Source: Nocardia araoensis NBRC 100135 (GTDB lineage: Bacteria > Actinomycetota > Actinomycetes > Mycobacteriales > Mycobacteriaceae). Taken from it: a DNA stretch of 64,000 bases. This document shows, one piece after another, positions 42,282 to 50,992 of this stretch. Position numbers and translations under genes: made by a program. The notes beneath the pieces were generated by a model, which saw only the letters and a program-made list of their open reading frames with translations, was not told the DNA's origin and did not search any database. Where the stretch lies: the NCBI RefSeq assembly GCF_000308435.1, contig NZ_BAFR01000204.1, positions 62,001 through 126,000 on the forward strand, written 5' to 3'. How positions within the stretch are numbered: the stretch's first letter is position 1; each line of letters opens with the position of its first letter.

Positions 42282-42661
42282 CACGCCGCCCCCGCTCCGA
42301 CCCTCGGCCCAGCCTGCGCCGACCGCACCCAAGTGCACTGCGGGCAAACGGTTTCCAGATCGAACCCCGCATCACAGACCAACGCGGGCTGGTTGTCCAC
42401 ATGCTCGAGATCGAAAACAACGAGCACTTCGATCTCGAGCCCGCCCGCGATCGTGAGCACGTACCCGATCGGATCATCGACATCGACCGGCGGACGAACC
42501 GTGTAGATGTATTGATAGCCGAGCGCGAGAGCATGCCTCTGCACTGCATCGGCATGCCGTGGTGCGTCCGCGCCGGACACGTGATTGCGAACGAGCCCGA
42601 TCGCCTTCGGCTTACCACCTACCTCGTTCCGCCGTGAAACGGCGCTACGCGCATCTGCCAT
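42281..42661 (-). CDS. hypothetical protein with resolvase-like alpha/beta domain
   Basis: A 126-residue protein. AIGLVRNHVSGADAPRHADAV, ALALGYQYIYTVRPP and IEVLVVFDLEHVDNQ give a strand-helix pattern like the N-terminal domain of serine resolvases. The usual catalytic RVST motif and the arginine motifs are absent, so recombinase activity is unlikely. It ends with a CPQC pair. First gene of the three-gene set; its ATG at 42661 is 245 bp from the divergent XRE gene. The fold is inferred from pattern only. Confidence 0.6.
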   Translation of the reverse strand: MADARSAVSRRNEVGGKPKAIGLVRNHVSGADAPRHADAVQRHALALGYQYIYTVRPPVDVDDPIGYVLTIAGGLEIEVLVVFDLEHVDNQPALVCDAGFDLETVCPQCTWVRSAQAGPRVGAGAA

Positions 42662-42905
42662 GGTGCCCCCAGAACCTCGTCGATGTATTGACTTCGGGGC
42701 GTCCGGATGACCAGCAGTTCCAGGATGTTTCGGTATGGATGACACCCGAACGCTGTGATCCAGCACACCATCACCCGATACAATGAATCGAGCTGATCTG
42801 GGATTCCCAAGTGAACTCGTCCCAACTCGCAGGATCGGTCCCAGATCGCGGTTGCGGAGCGTTCCAACTCCGCCTTCCATCAATCCCGAATCTGCAGGGG
42901 GTGCA

Positions 42906-43799
42906 ATGAACTCGACTGGGGAAGACGAGGCCTCAACCCTGCCCAGGCGACAGCTTGGGCGGTTTCTTCGCGAGACGCGTGAGGGACAGGGGCTCGCAAT
43001 CGACCAAGCCGCGAAGCTGGCCGAACTGAGCAAGAGCGGACTGCACCGCATCGAGACAGCGCAAGTAGCCAAAGTGAAGATTCGCGAGGTCAAAGCCCTC
43101 TGCGAGGTCTACGGTGTGAACCCCCCGGACACTCGCCGCGCGGTGGAACTCGCCGAACAAGCGCAACTCAAGGGCTGGTACACGGCTTTCGGGGGCCTGT
43201 TCACCGACACCTTCAATATGTACGTCGGACTCGAGGCGTCTGCACGTCGACTGGTCATTTATCACGAGCAGATTCCAGGGCTACTGCAAACGGCCTCCTA
43301 TGCGCGAGCGGTGATCAGCGCGTTCTACGCGGATGACGCACCGGAACACATCGATCGGCGCGTAGAACTTCGAATGAAGAGGCAGGCGATCGTCACTCGC
43401 AAGTCTCGCCCCCTCGAGCTGGAGGTTTTGCTGCACGAATCGGCGCTGCACCGGGTCATCGGTTGTCCGCGAGTCATGGCGGCTCAGCTGCGGCATCTGG
43501 CCGAGATGAGCAAGCTGCCGAATGTCACCGTGCGCGTGCACCCATATACCGCTGGCATGGTTTGGGGCATCCTGCACGGCCAGTTCGTTGTCCTCGACTT
43601 CGGCGTCGATCACAAGGGACGACCTGCAGAGCCGCCGATCGTCTTCCTCGAAGGCGGCCCAAGTGCGGACGTTTACCTCGAAAAGACGGACGAAGTGCGG
43701 AAGTACTATGAACTCGCTGCGGCCATCCGGACGTCGTCGCTGGATGAAACCAGATCGCGAGACCTGCTGAGGCGGGTAGCAAGGAGCTACGAGGCGTGA
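42906..43799 (+). CDS. XRE family regulator with DUF5753 domain (Scr1-type)
   Basis: A 297-residue regulator. The helix-turn-helix (about residues 17-72) shows GRFLRETREGQGLAIDQAAK and SKSGLHRIETAQVAKVKI. The C-terminal DUF5753 domain has IPGLLQTASYARAVI, LEVLLHESALHRVIG and VRVHPYTAG. Such proteins pair with DUF397 genes in actinomycetes; some pairs have been described as toxin-antitoxin-like modules. ATG 42906 follows AGGGGG closely. The DUF397 gene starts inside its stop codon. Confidence 0.9.
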   Translation: MNSTGEDEASTLPRRQLGRFLRETREGQGLAIDQAAKLAELSKSGLHRIETAQVAKVKIREVKALCEVYGVNPPDTRRAVELAEQAQLKGWYTAFGGLFTDTFNMYVGLEASARRLVIYHEQIPGLLQTASYARAVISAFYADDAPEHIDRRVELRMKRQAIVTRKSRPLELEVLLHESALHRVIGCPRVMAAQLRHLAEMSKLPNVTVRVHPYTAGMVWGILHGQFVVLDFGVDHKGRPAEPPIVFLEGGPSADVYLEKTDEVRKYYELAAAIRTSSLDETRSRDLLRRVARSYEA

Positions 43800-44008
43800 A
43801 GACCGACCTATCCGGGGGGAAGTGGTTCAAAAGCAGCCACAGCGAGAGCGGGGGCCAATGTGTCGAGGTCGCCTGGCTGGGCAATACCCATGTCGGCATC
43901 CGCGACTCCAAGAAATCCACTGGCCCGGCCCTAGTCTTCACACTTGGCGAGTGGGACGCCTTTACTGCAGCCGTTCGACACGGACAGTTCAGCCGGCCAG
44001 CCGGATAG
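43796..44008 (+). CDS. DUF397 domain protein
   Basis: A 70-residue single-domain DUF397 protein (GGKWFKSSHSESGGQCVEVAW; VGIRDSKKSTGPALVFT; EWDAFTAAVRHGQF). The SSHSESGGQCVEVA signature is characteristic. GTG 43796 overlaps the regulator stop by 4 bases. In related pairs the DUF397 protein counteracts or is controlled by the XRE partner. Followed by a palindromic repeat that probably ends the transcript. Confidence 0.92.
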   Translation: MKTDLSGGKWFKSSHSESGGQCVEVAWLGNTHVGIRDSKKSTGPALVFTLGEWDAFTAAVRHGQFSRPAG

Positions 44009-44022
44009 CAGCTCCGGACGAC

Positions 44023-44088
44023 CGCCACGAGTGGCACATGAGCGAGAGCCCTTCTCGCGTTTGCCGCAGGCTTGTGCCACTCGTGGCG
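44023..44088. repeat. palindromic repeat, copy 1 (also a likely bidirectional terminator)
   Basis: Perfect 16-bp arms CGCCACGAGTGGCACA and TGTGCCACTCGTGGCG flank a 34-nt loop containing TTCTCGCGTTT. It lies between convergent genes (DUF397 and hsdM). A second copy with the same arms and the same loop core occurs at 51453-51509, also between convergent genes. It could act as terminator for both flanking transcripts. Confidence 0.75.
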
Positions 44089-44096
44089 AGAGATGG

Positions 44097-45590
44097 TCAA
44101 TCCCTGAAGATTACAGGTGCGGCACCCGGCTCCAATGCGGAGGCGATCGCCTCGAACTCGGCAAGGGCGGCGGTCAGGTCTTCGACGATCTCGCGGGCGA
44201 TGATCTCTGGTGCCGGCAGGTTGTCGCTGTCTTCGAGCGAGTCGTCACGCAGCCAGGTGATGTTGAGGTTGGTTTTGTCACGGGCGCAGATTTCGTCATA
44301 GGTGAACGACTTCCAGCGCTCCGACTCGACACGCTCGGCGCGGTCCTTGCCAGGCAGGTAAGCGGAGACGAAGTCATCGAGGTGGTGTCTACGTAGCGGG
44401 TTCTGCTTGAGGGTGAAGTGCTGGTTGGTGCGCAGGTCGTACACCCACAATCTGCTGGTCCAGGGCTCTTCGGCCGCGGGCTTTTTGTCGAAGAACAACA
44501 CGTTGGCGTTGACATTCTGGGCGTAGAAGATGCCGGTCGGCAACCGCAGGATGGTGTGCAGGTCGAAATCGTTCAGCAGCTTCCGCCGCAGGGTCTCACC
44601 AGCACCGCCCTCGAACAACACATTGTCGGGCAACACAACGGCGGCACGGCCGTTCATGTCGAGGATCGTCATGATGTGCTGCAGGAAGTTGAGCTGCTTA
44701 TTACTCGTGGTGACAACAAAATCCGAACGCTCGATCTCGCGATCCTCCCGGACCTCCCGCCCATCAGCCCCGACCATCGTCAGTGACGACTTGCGTCCGA
44801 AAGGCGGATTCGACAGTACGATGCTCCACCTCTGCCCGGGATCGGCGATAAGAGCATCTCGGACCTCGATGAGGGAATCACCGTTCGGGGTGCCGATTCC
44901 GTGCAGCAACAAATTCATTGCGGCCAGGCGAGCCGTACCGTCGACCAGCTCGAACCCGGTGGCGAAATCGTCACGCAGATGGGCACGCTTGGCCGGTGTG
45001 AGGTTTTCGGCGCCGCGGGAGGCATGTTCGTGAGCGACAAGCAGGAAGCCACCGGTGCCGCAGGCCGGATCAACAACGGTGTCGGTGGGCTTCGGGTCGA
45101 TGACATCGACGATTCCGGTGATCAACTCGCGCGGGGTGAAGTACTGCCCCGCGCCGGAGCCCTTGTCGGAAGCACCCTTGGAAAGCAACTCCTCGTAAGC
45201 ATCCCCCTTGAGATCGGTGCCGGATGCAGACCAGTTCTCCCGATCAATGAGGTCGACGATGAGCCTCTTCAGTTTCGCCGGATCCTGAATCCGATTCTGT
45301 GCCTTGCGAAAGATCGTGCCCAGCGTGCCGGGCTGCTCCGCCAGACCCACCAGAATCTGCGTGTAAGCCACCTCGAGCGCGGTGCCTTCGGCATCCAACA
45401 GCTTCTGCCAGGAGTATTCTGCCGGAACGACCCGCTGGGGATTCAGCCTGCGAGTTTCTCTCTCGTGCGCCATCTTCAAGAACAGCAGGTAGGTGAGCTG
45501 CTCGGTGTACTCGATGACGCCCACGCCATCATCCCTCAGGACGTGGCAGTAGGACCACAGTTTTTCTACAAGGCGGCGGGACTCGGTCAT
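44097..45590 (-). CDS. hsdM: type I restriction-modification system methyltransferase subunit
   Basis: A 497-residue adenine-N6 methyltransferase. An N-terminal helical HsdM domain (LVEKLWSYCHVLRDDGVG; QLTYLLFLKMAHERE) precedes the catalytic domain with SAM motif I in VVDPACGTGGFLLVAHEH (about 175) and the catalytic NPPFGRKSS (about 260). It methylates the recognition sequence as part of the M2S complex. It is the last gene of the hsdR-hsdS-hsdM operon, 86 bp after hsdS, with no Ser/Arg-rich linker gene between. Confidence 0.95.
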   Translation of the reverse strand: MTESRRLVEKLWSYCHVLRDDGVGVIEYTEQLTYLLFLKMAHERETRRLNPQRVVPAEYSWQKLLDAEGTALEVAYTQILVGLAEQPGTLGTIFRKAQNRIQDPAKLKRLIVDLIDRENWSASGTDLKGDAYEELLSKGASDKGSGAGQYFTPRELITGIVDVIDPKPTDTVVDPACGTGGFLLVAHEHASRGAENLTPAKRAHLRDDFATGFELVDGTARLAAMNLLLHGIGTPNGDSLIEVRDALIADPGQRWSIVLSNPPFGRKSSLTMVGADGREVREDREIERSDFVVTTSNKQLNFLQHIMTILDMNGRAAVVLPDNVLFEGGAGETLRRKLLNDFDLHTILRLPTGIFYAQNVNANVLFFDKKPAAEEPWTSRLWVYDLRTNQHFTLKQNPLRRHHLDDFVSAYLPGKDRAERVESERWKSFTYDEICARDKTNLNITWLRDDSLEDSDNLPAPEIIAREIVEDLTAALAEFEAIASALEPGAAPVIFRD

Positions 45591-45676
45591 AATTGAACAG
45601 TCTCCCAGGTACTAGATGCCGATCAGGCGACACGCTGGCCGCCGGAGGATGGAATACAGCCAGAGCCTGCTGGTGG

Positions 45677-46915
45677 TTACGCGAGGATCAGTTCCGCTGC
45701 TGCGGCGAAGTCCGAGTTGTGACCGGACAGTCGGCCCGAGAAGGCGGCAGTGAGGAGCGCATGGCGAAGGGCATCTGCGTGGGCGATTGCAGTCTTCCGA
45801 TGCCGATCGAGTCGAGCAACTGCTACGCGGAGGCCGTAAACCCGCTTCACGAGCGCAACCTGATCCCCCATGCTGGGTAGTGGGAGTTGCACGGCTCCGA
45901 GGTCTCTTTGATTGACCTTAAATATGCCAGCCGTGGTTCGTGCGATATTCTCGATCTGCTTCCGCACCATCGGGGAATTCCACACAAGCGCGAGATACTC
46001 GGCTGATATTTTGCTGACATCGGGGCGAGCCCGAACCAAAGTATCGGGGAACGCAACTGGATCGGGAGTTTGATCGACGAGACCACCCCGACCAACTAGG
46101 CGAAGGCTTCCATTGCCGCGCGAAATCAAAAAGTCGCCGCGCTGCACCAGCCAACGCTGGGCTTCATTTTGTGTCCACGCGCCATCTTTGCGTTCACTCA
46201 GATCGATTCGGTCCCCCTGAAGGGCGGTGAGACGCAGGACCGGGAATCCACCTTCAAGAGACGGAACCGACCGCCCGTTCGCCAGCGGTACTGTAAGAAG
46301 GCCTGCGAGCGGGCATAGCGAGAAACTGATGTCTTCGAGTGCGGAACTGAGCAGCCGCTCATGCAGTCTTTCGGTACGGGATGCCGCTGTAGCTAGATAT
46401 CCGCAGCCCGCGTCGATATGGGAGAGGTAATCTTCGAGGACTTGGACAATACGATACTGTTCAGCGAGAGATGGAAGCGGAACAGGTACTTGGCGAAGTT
46501 TTTGTTGAGGAAGGTGCGCAATCGCGGAACCGGTCGACAGGCTCGCGAGAGTACCATTGCGTGAATAGTATTCGAGCAAGTAGCGCAAGTACCGAGTATC
46601 GAGAGCCGCGCTGGGGCGTACTCGGTGAAGCGCTTTCTGGTAGGCGAGGTACTCGGTACGACCGTGCCAAATCGCACAGCGTCCAACTTCGCCGCCCTCG
46701 CACACAAGAAGATCGCCTTCCTCCACGGCGAAACGCTCACGTTCCTCGTCTGCCATTTCCATCGTTAGGAGGTCCGAAGTGTCGATCCGGCCCCACTGAA
46801 CGTTGATGTTGCGGAGATAAGGAACGTGCGGCAGCCCTTGAGATTTGCCATTATCGAGCATCTTGCCGAGAGCCGTGTCTGCCACCTCGCCCAGCGCAAC
46901 AATCGGCCAATTCAC
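45677..46915 (-). CDS. hsdS: type I restriction-modification system specificity subunit
   Basis: A 412-residue specificity subunit with two target-recognition domains (about 1-150 and 195-350). Each is followed by a helical spacer: LPSLAEQYRIVQVLEDYLSHIDAG and LPSMGDQVALVKRVYGLRVAVARLD. Short motifs such as LRQVPVPLPS and LGAVQLPLPS mark the domain ends. It sets the DNA sequence recognised by both modification and restriction. Its start overlaps hsdR by 4 bases. Base composition is clearly lower in GC than the flanks, typical of exchanged hsdS genes. Confidence 0.94.
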   Translation of the reverse strand: MNWPIVALGEVADTALGKMLDNGKSQGLPHVPYLRNINVQWGRIDTSDLLTMEMADEERERFAVEEGDLLVCEGGEVGRCAIWHGRTEYLAYQKALHRVRPSAALDTRYLRYLLEYYSRNGTLASLSTGSAIAHLPQQKLRQVPVPLPSLAEQYRIVQVLEDYLSHIDAGCGYLATAASRTERLHERLLSSALEDISFSLCPLAGLLTVPLANGRSVPSLEGGFPVLRLTALQGDRIDLSERKDGAWTQNEAQRWLVQRGDFLISRGNGSLRLVGRGGLVDQTPDPVAFPDTLVRARPDVSKISAEYLALVWNSPMVRKQIENIARTTAGIFKVNQRDLGAVQLPLPSMGDQVALVKRVYGLRVAVARLDRHRKTAIAHADALRHALLTAAFSGRLSGHNSDFAAAAELILA

Positions 46916-49668
46916 GCTGTCAGCTCCGTGTTCAGCTCGTCGATGAGGTCGGCGGCGCGATCGCCGAGGTCGCGCAACGCACCGTCGGTACCGCCTCGTT
47001 CGGTGAATGGAGCGTCGTCAAGGTCTTCTGGGGAGATCCCCGCCGAGGCTGCTATCACCGACACCATGCGGTCCAGCCACCACCTTTCCGTTTCGTTGAA
47101 CACAACTCCGGCTTGCTCCTGCTGAGCGAGCCACCCGGCGTACCGCTGCCGAACCCGATCAGCGTAGGGGACGAGTTCGTCGTCGACGCCGACGGTGTAG
47201 CGGACCAGGGAGACCAGGTCGGTCAGGGTGCGGTGGCTGCTGCGCGCACCGTCGCCGACGCGGACTTCCAGCGCGCTGTACGCGTTCCAGATGATGTCGG
47301 GTGTCCAGTTGTGCGGTGGACGGGCGATGCGGTCGGCGAGTTCCTGAATGTCTCGGAAGGATGCGCGGCGGTCGCGGGCTTCGGACAGCAACTGGATGGC
47401 GGTGATCTCGTCGCGATGTTCGTCTAGGTACGCGCGCCAAGATTCGACAACCGAGCGGGCACGAGAGGTGTCGACGACGCCGTGCGCGTCGAGCAGCACG
47501 TCTCGACTCACCTCGTCGATGATCCGATCATGCGCGCGGCGGAGTTCGAGTATGCGGTTGCGCAACTCGGGGTTGGCGGCGATCGGCTCGATCGCGCGGT
47601 CCAACAGGTCCGACACTGCCATGCCGTTCTCAATCGCCTCGGCCTGGATGTCAGGATTGACTGCGTCCACCAGTCCGCGGACGATGTCGCGCACCGTTCC
47701 ACCAGCAACCTCGTCGAGTTCGGTCCGTTCTGCATCGGTCAGATCGAGTTCGAGTTTGGCGAGGCGAGCGGCGAGAGTTGCGGTCTCGTCCTCGGTGAGA
47801 GTAAGCGCGGCTGCTTTGTCCAGGAGTTTCTTCAGCGACGCCTTGCGGTCGCGATTCAAGGGCGGTTCGACGAAGACGTGTTCGGTGACTCCGATGGCAT
47901 CAACGATCACGAAGCGAGTCTTAGCGGTGGCATCTGGGGTCACTGCCCGGTAGTCCGCAGTCGAGATTGTCCGAGCGCCACGACCCTTCATCTGCTCGAA
48001 GTACTGCGCCGATCGCACATCACGCATGAAGAACACGCATTCGAGCGGCTTCACGTCGGTGCCGGTAGCGATCATGTCGACCGTGACAGCGATACGCAGA
48101 AATTGGCTGGTGCGGAACGCTCGTAAGTGCCCCTTCGCGTCGCGGGTACTGTAGGTTATCTTCGCGGCGAAATCATTCCCCTTGCCGAATACCTCTCGGA
48201 CAATCGTCACGATCTCCTCAGCGTGGGCATCATCCTTGGCGAAGATCAACGTCTTGGGCACTGTCGTACGACCCGGGAAGATCTCGGTGAACAGCCTGTC
48301 CCGGAATGTTTCCAGCACGGTGCGGATCTGCGACTTGCTGGTGACGGCACGATCGAGCTGGCGGGCGGTGTAATCTACATCGTCATCGAGTGCTTCGAGC
48401 CTTTCCGCACGGGTACGCCGATCAACCTTTGGCACCACTGTTCCGGCTTCGATGTGGGAGCCCTGCTCACTGATCTCAGTGCGAATCCGATAGATTTCGA
48501 AATCGACGTTCACGGAATCGGCCACAGACTGGGGGTACGTATACTCCGAGACGAGGTTCTGTTCGAAGAATCCGAACGTCTGCTTCCCTGGCGTTGCGGT
48601 CAGGCCCACAATATGTGCGTCGAAGTAACGCAGAACTCCCTGCCACACACCATAGATCGAACGATGCGCTTCGTCGACGATGATGAGATCGAATGTCTCC
48701 GGCGGCAGTTCCCCGTTGTATGAAACAGTTACGGGTGCATCGGGGATGTAGTCGTCCAGGCTGGGGTCATCGACATCGGTAACTTCTTCACCACGCAGGA
48801 ATTTAAACACCCGCTGGATGGTCGAGACGACCACATTGGATGATCCCAGTAACCCGGCCTTGGTGAGCTTGTCGACATTATATATCTCGGTAAACCGGCG
48901 GCCGTCGCCGGGCGTGCGGTAGTTCTGGAACTCCGCAAGGGTCTGGTCAGCGAGATTGTTGCGATCGACCAGGAACAGGATACGGACGAACCCACCGTAC
49001 TTGAGCAGTCGGTATGACTGCGTCACCGCTGTGTACGTCTTCCCCGCTCCCGTGGCCATCTGCACCAGACTGCGCTTGTAACGCTGCTGCGCCAAACTCC
49101 GCTCGACGCCTCGGATCGCCTCGATCTGCGCCGGTCGCAAACGCGACGTATCCAACTCGGGAAGCGAGCGAACCTTACCCCGCCAAGTGGGTGCTTCGCG
49201 GCAAGCCTCAGCGTCTCTCAGAACCCGCGCCAGCGTCGCAGGCTTGGGGAAGTGGAAGAGCGCGCGAGAGCGGGGTTCGGGGTCGTATCCATTGGTGAAG
49301 TGGAGTTCGGTGCCACTCGACTCGAAGACGAACGGTAATCGGCCGTCGACCGTCAGCGCCTTCAATCGAACCTCCGGCGGCAGTCCCTCGGCGTACATCG
49401 CCGACTGCCACTCCACCCCGGACAAGGGCGTCCCAGTAGGTTTGGCCTCGATGACGCCGACCGCCTTCTTGCCAACGTAAAGCAGATAGTCCGCGCGGCC
49501 GTGCCCCCGCGCCATAACGGCCTCGCGCACCGCGACCCCCTGCGCAGCGAACAGGTTGAGGGCACGCCGGTCTTGAACCACCCAGCCCGCGGCGGCGAGC
49601 TGAGAGTCGATCAGCACCCGGGCACGCTGCTCCGCGGCCAGATGCTGTTCCGCGGCAATGTCATTCAT
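46912..49668 (-). CDS. hsdR: type I restriction-modification system endonuclease/translocase subunit
   Basis: A 918-residue restriction subunit. The N-terminal nuclease domain shows the PD-(D/E)xK core in ADYLLYVGKKAVGVIEAKP (about residues 59-77). The SF2 translocase follows, with Walker A MATGAGKTYTAV (about 205) and DEAH box IVDEAHRSIYG (about 331). The C-terminal region (EcoEI_R_C type) is helical and binds the core complex. Transcribed first in the operon. Length and domain order are complete, so the system looks active. Confidence 0.95.
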   Translation of the reverse strand: MNDIAAEQHLAAEQRARVLIDSQLAAAGWVVQDRRALNLFAAQGVAVREAVMARGHGRADYLLYVGKKAVGVIEAKPTGTPLSGVEWQSAMYAEGLPPEVRLKALTVDGRLPFVFESSGTELHFTNGYDPEPRSRALFHFPKPATLARVLRDAEACREAPTWRGKVRSLPELDTSRLRPAQIEAIRGVERSLAQQRYKRSLVQMATGAGKTYTAVTQSYRLLKYGGFVRILFLVDRNNLADQTLAEFQNYRTPGDGRRFTEIYNVDKLTKAGLLGSSNVVVSTIQRVFKFLRGEEVTDVDDPSLDDYIPDAPVTVSYNGELPPETFDLIIVDEAHRSIYGVWQGVLRYFDAHIVGLTATPGKQTFGFFEQNLVSEYTYPQSVADSVNVDFEIYRIRTEISEQGSHIEAGTVVPKVDRRTRAERLEALDDDVDYTARQLDRAVTSKSQIRTVLETFRDRLFTEIFPGRTTVPKTLIFAKDDAHAEEIVTIVREVFGKGNDFAAKITYSTRDAKGHLRAFRTSQFLRIAVTVDMIATGTDVKPLECVFFMRDVRSAQYFEQMKGRGARTISTADYRAVTPDATAKTRFVIVDAIGVTEHVFVEPPLNRDRKASLKKLLDKAAALTLTEDETATLAARLAKLELDLTDAERTELDEVAGGTVRDIVRGLVDAVNPDIQAEAIENGMAVSDLLDRAIEPIAANPELRNRILELRRAHDRIIDEVSRDVLLDAHGVVDTSRARSVVESWRAYLDEHRDEITAIQLLSEARDRRASFRDIQELADRIARPPHNWTPDIIWNAYSALEVRVGDGARSSHRTLTDLVSLVRYTVGVDDELVPYADRVRQRYAGWLAQQEQAGVVFNETERWWLDRMVSVIAASAGISPEDLDDAPFTERGGTDGALRDLGDRAADLIDELNTELTA

Positions 49669-50075
49669 AGAAGTCGAAGATATCGGATAGCAACAGCATC
49701 TAATAGGTTCAAGTTGAGCAGATTACGCGGCGCAGGAGCAACGCGCCTGAATCCGTGCGCGGTTGCGATGTCTTCATCTGGTGGCGATGAGTCCGTTATG
49801 CAGACCAAGCAGTCGGCTTTGCGAACGGATGTTCGCCAGACGGGCTGATAACGTTCAGCGATTTCGGTACTCGACACGGCGTTCGACCCGCGCACGAGCT
49901 ACCGACCGGGTCATCACATCAATCGATGAGAATCGCATCGGGCTCGCCGGTGGCGCGCCCGATGCGGATTGCGTGCACATCATAGCGCTCCTGTCACTCG
50001 GCACATAATCGCTCGTGATGTGCGCGGCCTACGCCTAAGACAACCAGCACGAACCCGGTCTCGCGTGTCTGTCGC
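49669..50075. other. intergenic region upstream of hsdR
   Basis: 407 bp of lower-GC sequence near hsdR, presumably holding its promoter. It contains a hairpin CGCATCGGGC/GCCCGATGCG (49934-49966) and inverted arms GCACATCA/TGATGTGC (49975-49982 and 50016-50023). The hairpin lies about 110 bp downstream of the hydrolase end on the minus strand and may be its terminator. A 76-residue minus-strand frame overlapping the hsdR start is not convincing. Confidence 0.45.
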
Positions 50076-50921
50076 CTAACGGCAACACCCCTCTTCCGCG
50101 AGGATTACGCGAATGCGCGCATCCCATCCCGCCGGATGCGTCAGATTCCCGTTGTGCCCGCCGGGAAATTCCACCACCGACACGCCGCGCAGTGCCGCCA
50201 GCTCGTGGGCGGCCTTGCAATCGAAGACATGCTGCGGGGTGGTGCGCCCGCAGGCCGGGACGATGCGCACCGGCGAGTGCAGCAAGGCCGCGACGTCGAG
50301 GTGGTCGGCGCGGATCGCGGCGAAGTCGTGCCCGAGGAAGTATTCGAAATTCGCGGCGCGCTCGGGACCGAGCGGCGGTGCGGTCACGCCGGGTTCGCGA
50401 TCCTGGCTGTTCGGATCGATCCCCAGCGTCCGCACCATCGGAGCGAGTGCCGCCTGCCAGCCGAGCTCGGCGAACACCTGCTCGCAGTGTTCGAGTTCGC
50501 CCATTTGGGTGGCGCGGTCGGCGGCGGCGAGCAGCCACGGCGTGACGGGCTCGTGCGCGATGAGAGTGTGCAGCCGGCCCGGGTGCTCGACCGCCAGATG
50601 CAGTCCGATGGCCGCGCCCATGCTGCAACCCAGCATTGCCACGGGCTCGTCGGTCAACGTCGAGAGCAGGCGGTTGACATCGTCGGCGTGCGTCGCGACC
50701 GAGGCGGGCACACCGGGATCGCGAATGATGCTGCGGGACAGGCCGCGGCGGTCGTAGGTGACGACGGTGAAACGCCGCTCCAGATGACCGACCAGATCTT
50801 CGCCGCGCCGCGCGTCCCCCTCTCCGCTCTGCCCGATCAGCAGCATCGGGCCGCTGCCGCGAACTTCGTAGTACAGGTCGGCGCCGGGGACTTCGAGAGT
50901 GCCGGTGGAAATCGTGTTCAT
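50076..50921 (-). CDS. alpha/beta hydrolase regulated by a divergent MarR gene
   Basis: A 281-residue alpha/beta hydrolase. The nucleophile elbow is LGCSMGAAIG (about residues 98-107), the strand-4 region is VVTYDRRGLSRS, and the catalytic His is in FPGGHNGNL near the C-terminus. The LIGQSGEGDARRGEDL oxyanion region resembles hydrolases of antibiotic or aromatic ester metabolism. It diverges from a MarR gene with a palindromic site between. ATG 50921 or GTG 50930. Confidence 0.87.
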   Translation of the reverse strand: MNTISTGTLEVPGADLYYEVRGSGPMLLIGQSGEGDARRGEDLVGHLERRFTVVTYDRRGLSRSIIRDPGVPASVATHADDVNRLLSTLTDEPVAMLGCSMGAAIGLHLAVEHPGRLHTLIAHEPVTPWLLAAADRATQMGELEHCEQVFAELGWQAALAPMVRTLGIDPNSQDREPGVTAPPLGPERAANFEYFLGHDFAAIRADHLDVAALLHSPVRIVPACGRTTPQHVFDCKAAHELAALRGVSVVEFPGGHNGNLTHPAGWDARIRVILAEEGCCR

Positions 50922-50949
50922 GCCGACCACGATAATCCATCAATTTAGA

Positions 50950-50981
50950 TACATCAACTCTGATGCATCTAGTTTGATGTA
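50950..50981. promoter_or_regulatory. bipartite palindrome, likely MarR operator
   Basis: Outer arms TACATCAA (50950-50957) and TTGATGTA (50974-50981) share their centre exactly with an inner 8-bp palindrome GATGCATC (50962-50969). It sits between the divergent hydrolase and MarR genes and would cover both promoters. Confidence 0.6.
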
Positions 50982-50992
50982 AAATCCTCGTC

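Noticed and set aside
42281..42661. Calling the resolvase-like small gene a recombinase
   Set aside because: The catalytic Ser context and the arginine motifs of serine recombinases are absent, and there is no DNA-binding C-terminal domain.
42619..42867. Minus-strand frame of 82 codons between the small-gene cluster and the XRE gene
   Set aside because: It overlaps the start of the 42281-42661 gene in another frame and has no ribosome-binding site; the gap is better read as a divergent promoter.
49665..49895. Minus-strand frame of 76 codons overlapping the hsdR start
   Set aside because: It shares only four bases with hsdR, has no recognised motif, and lies in the likely hsdR promoter.
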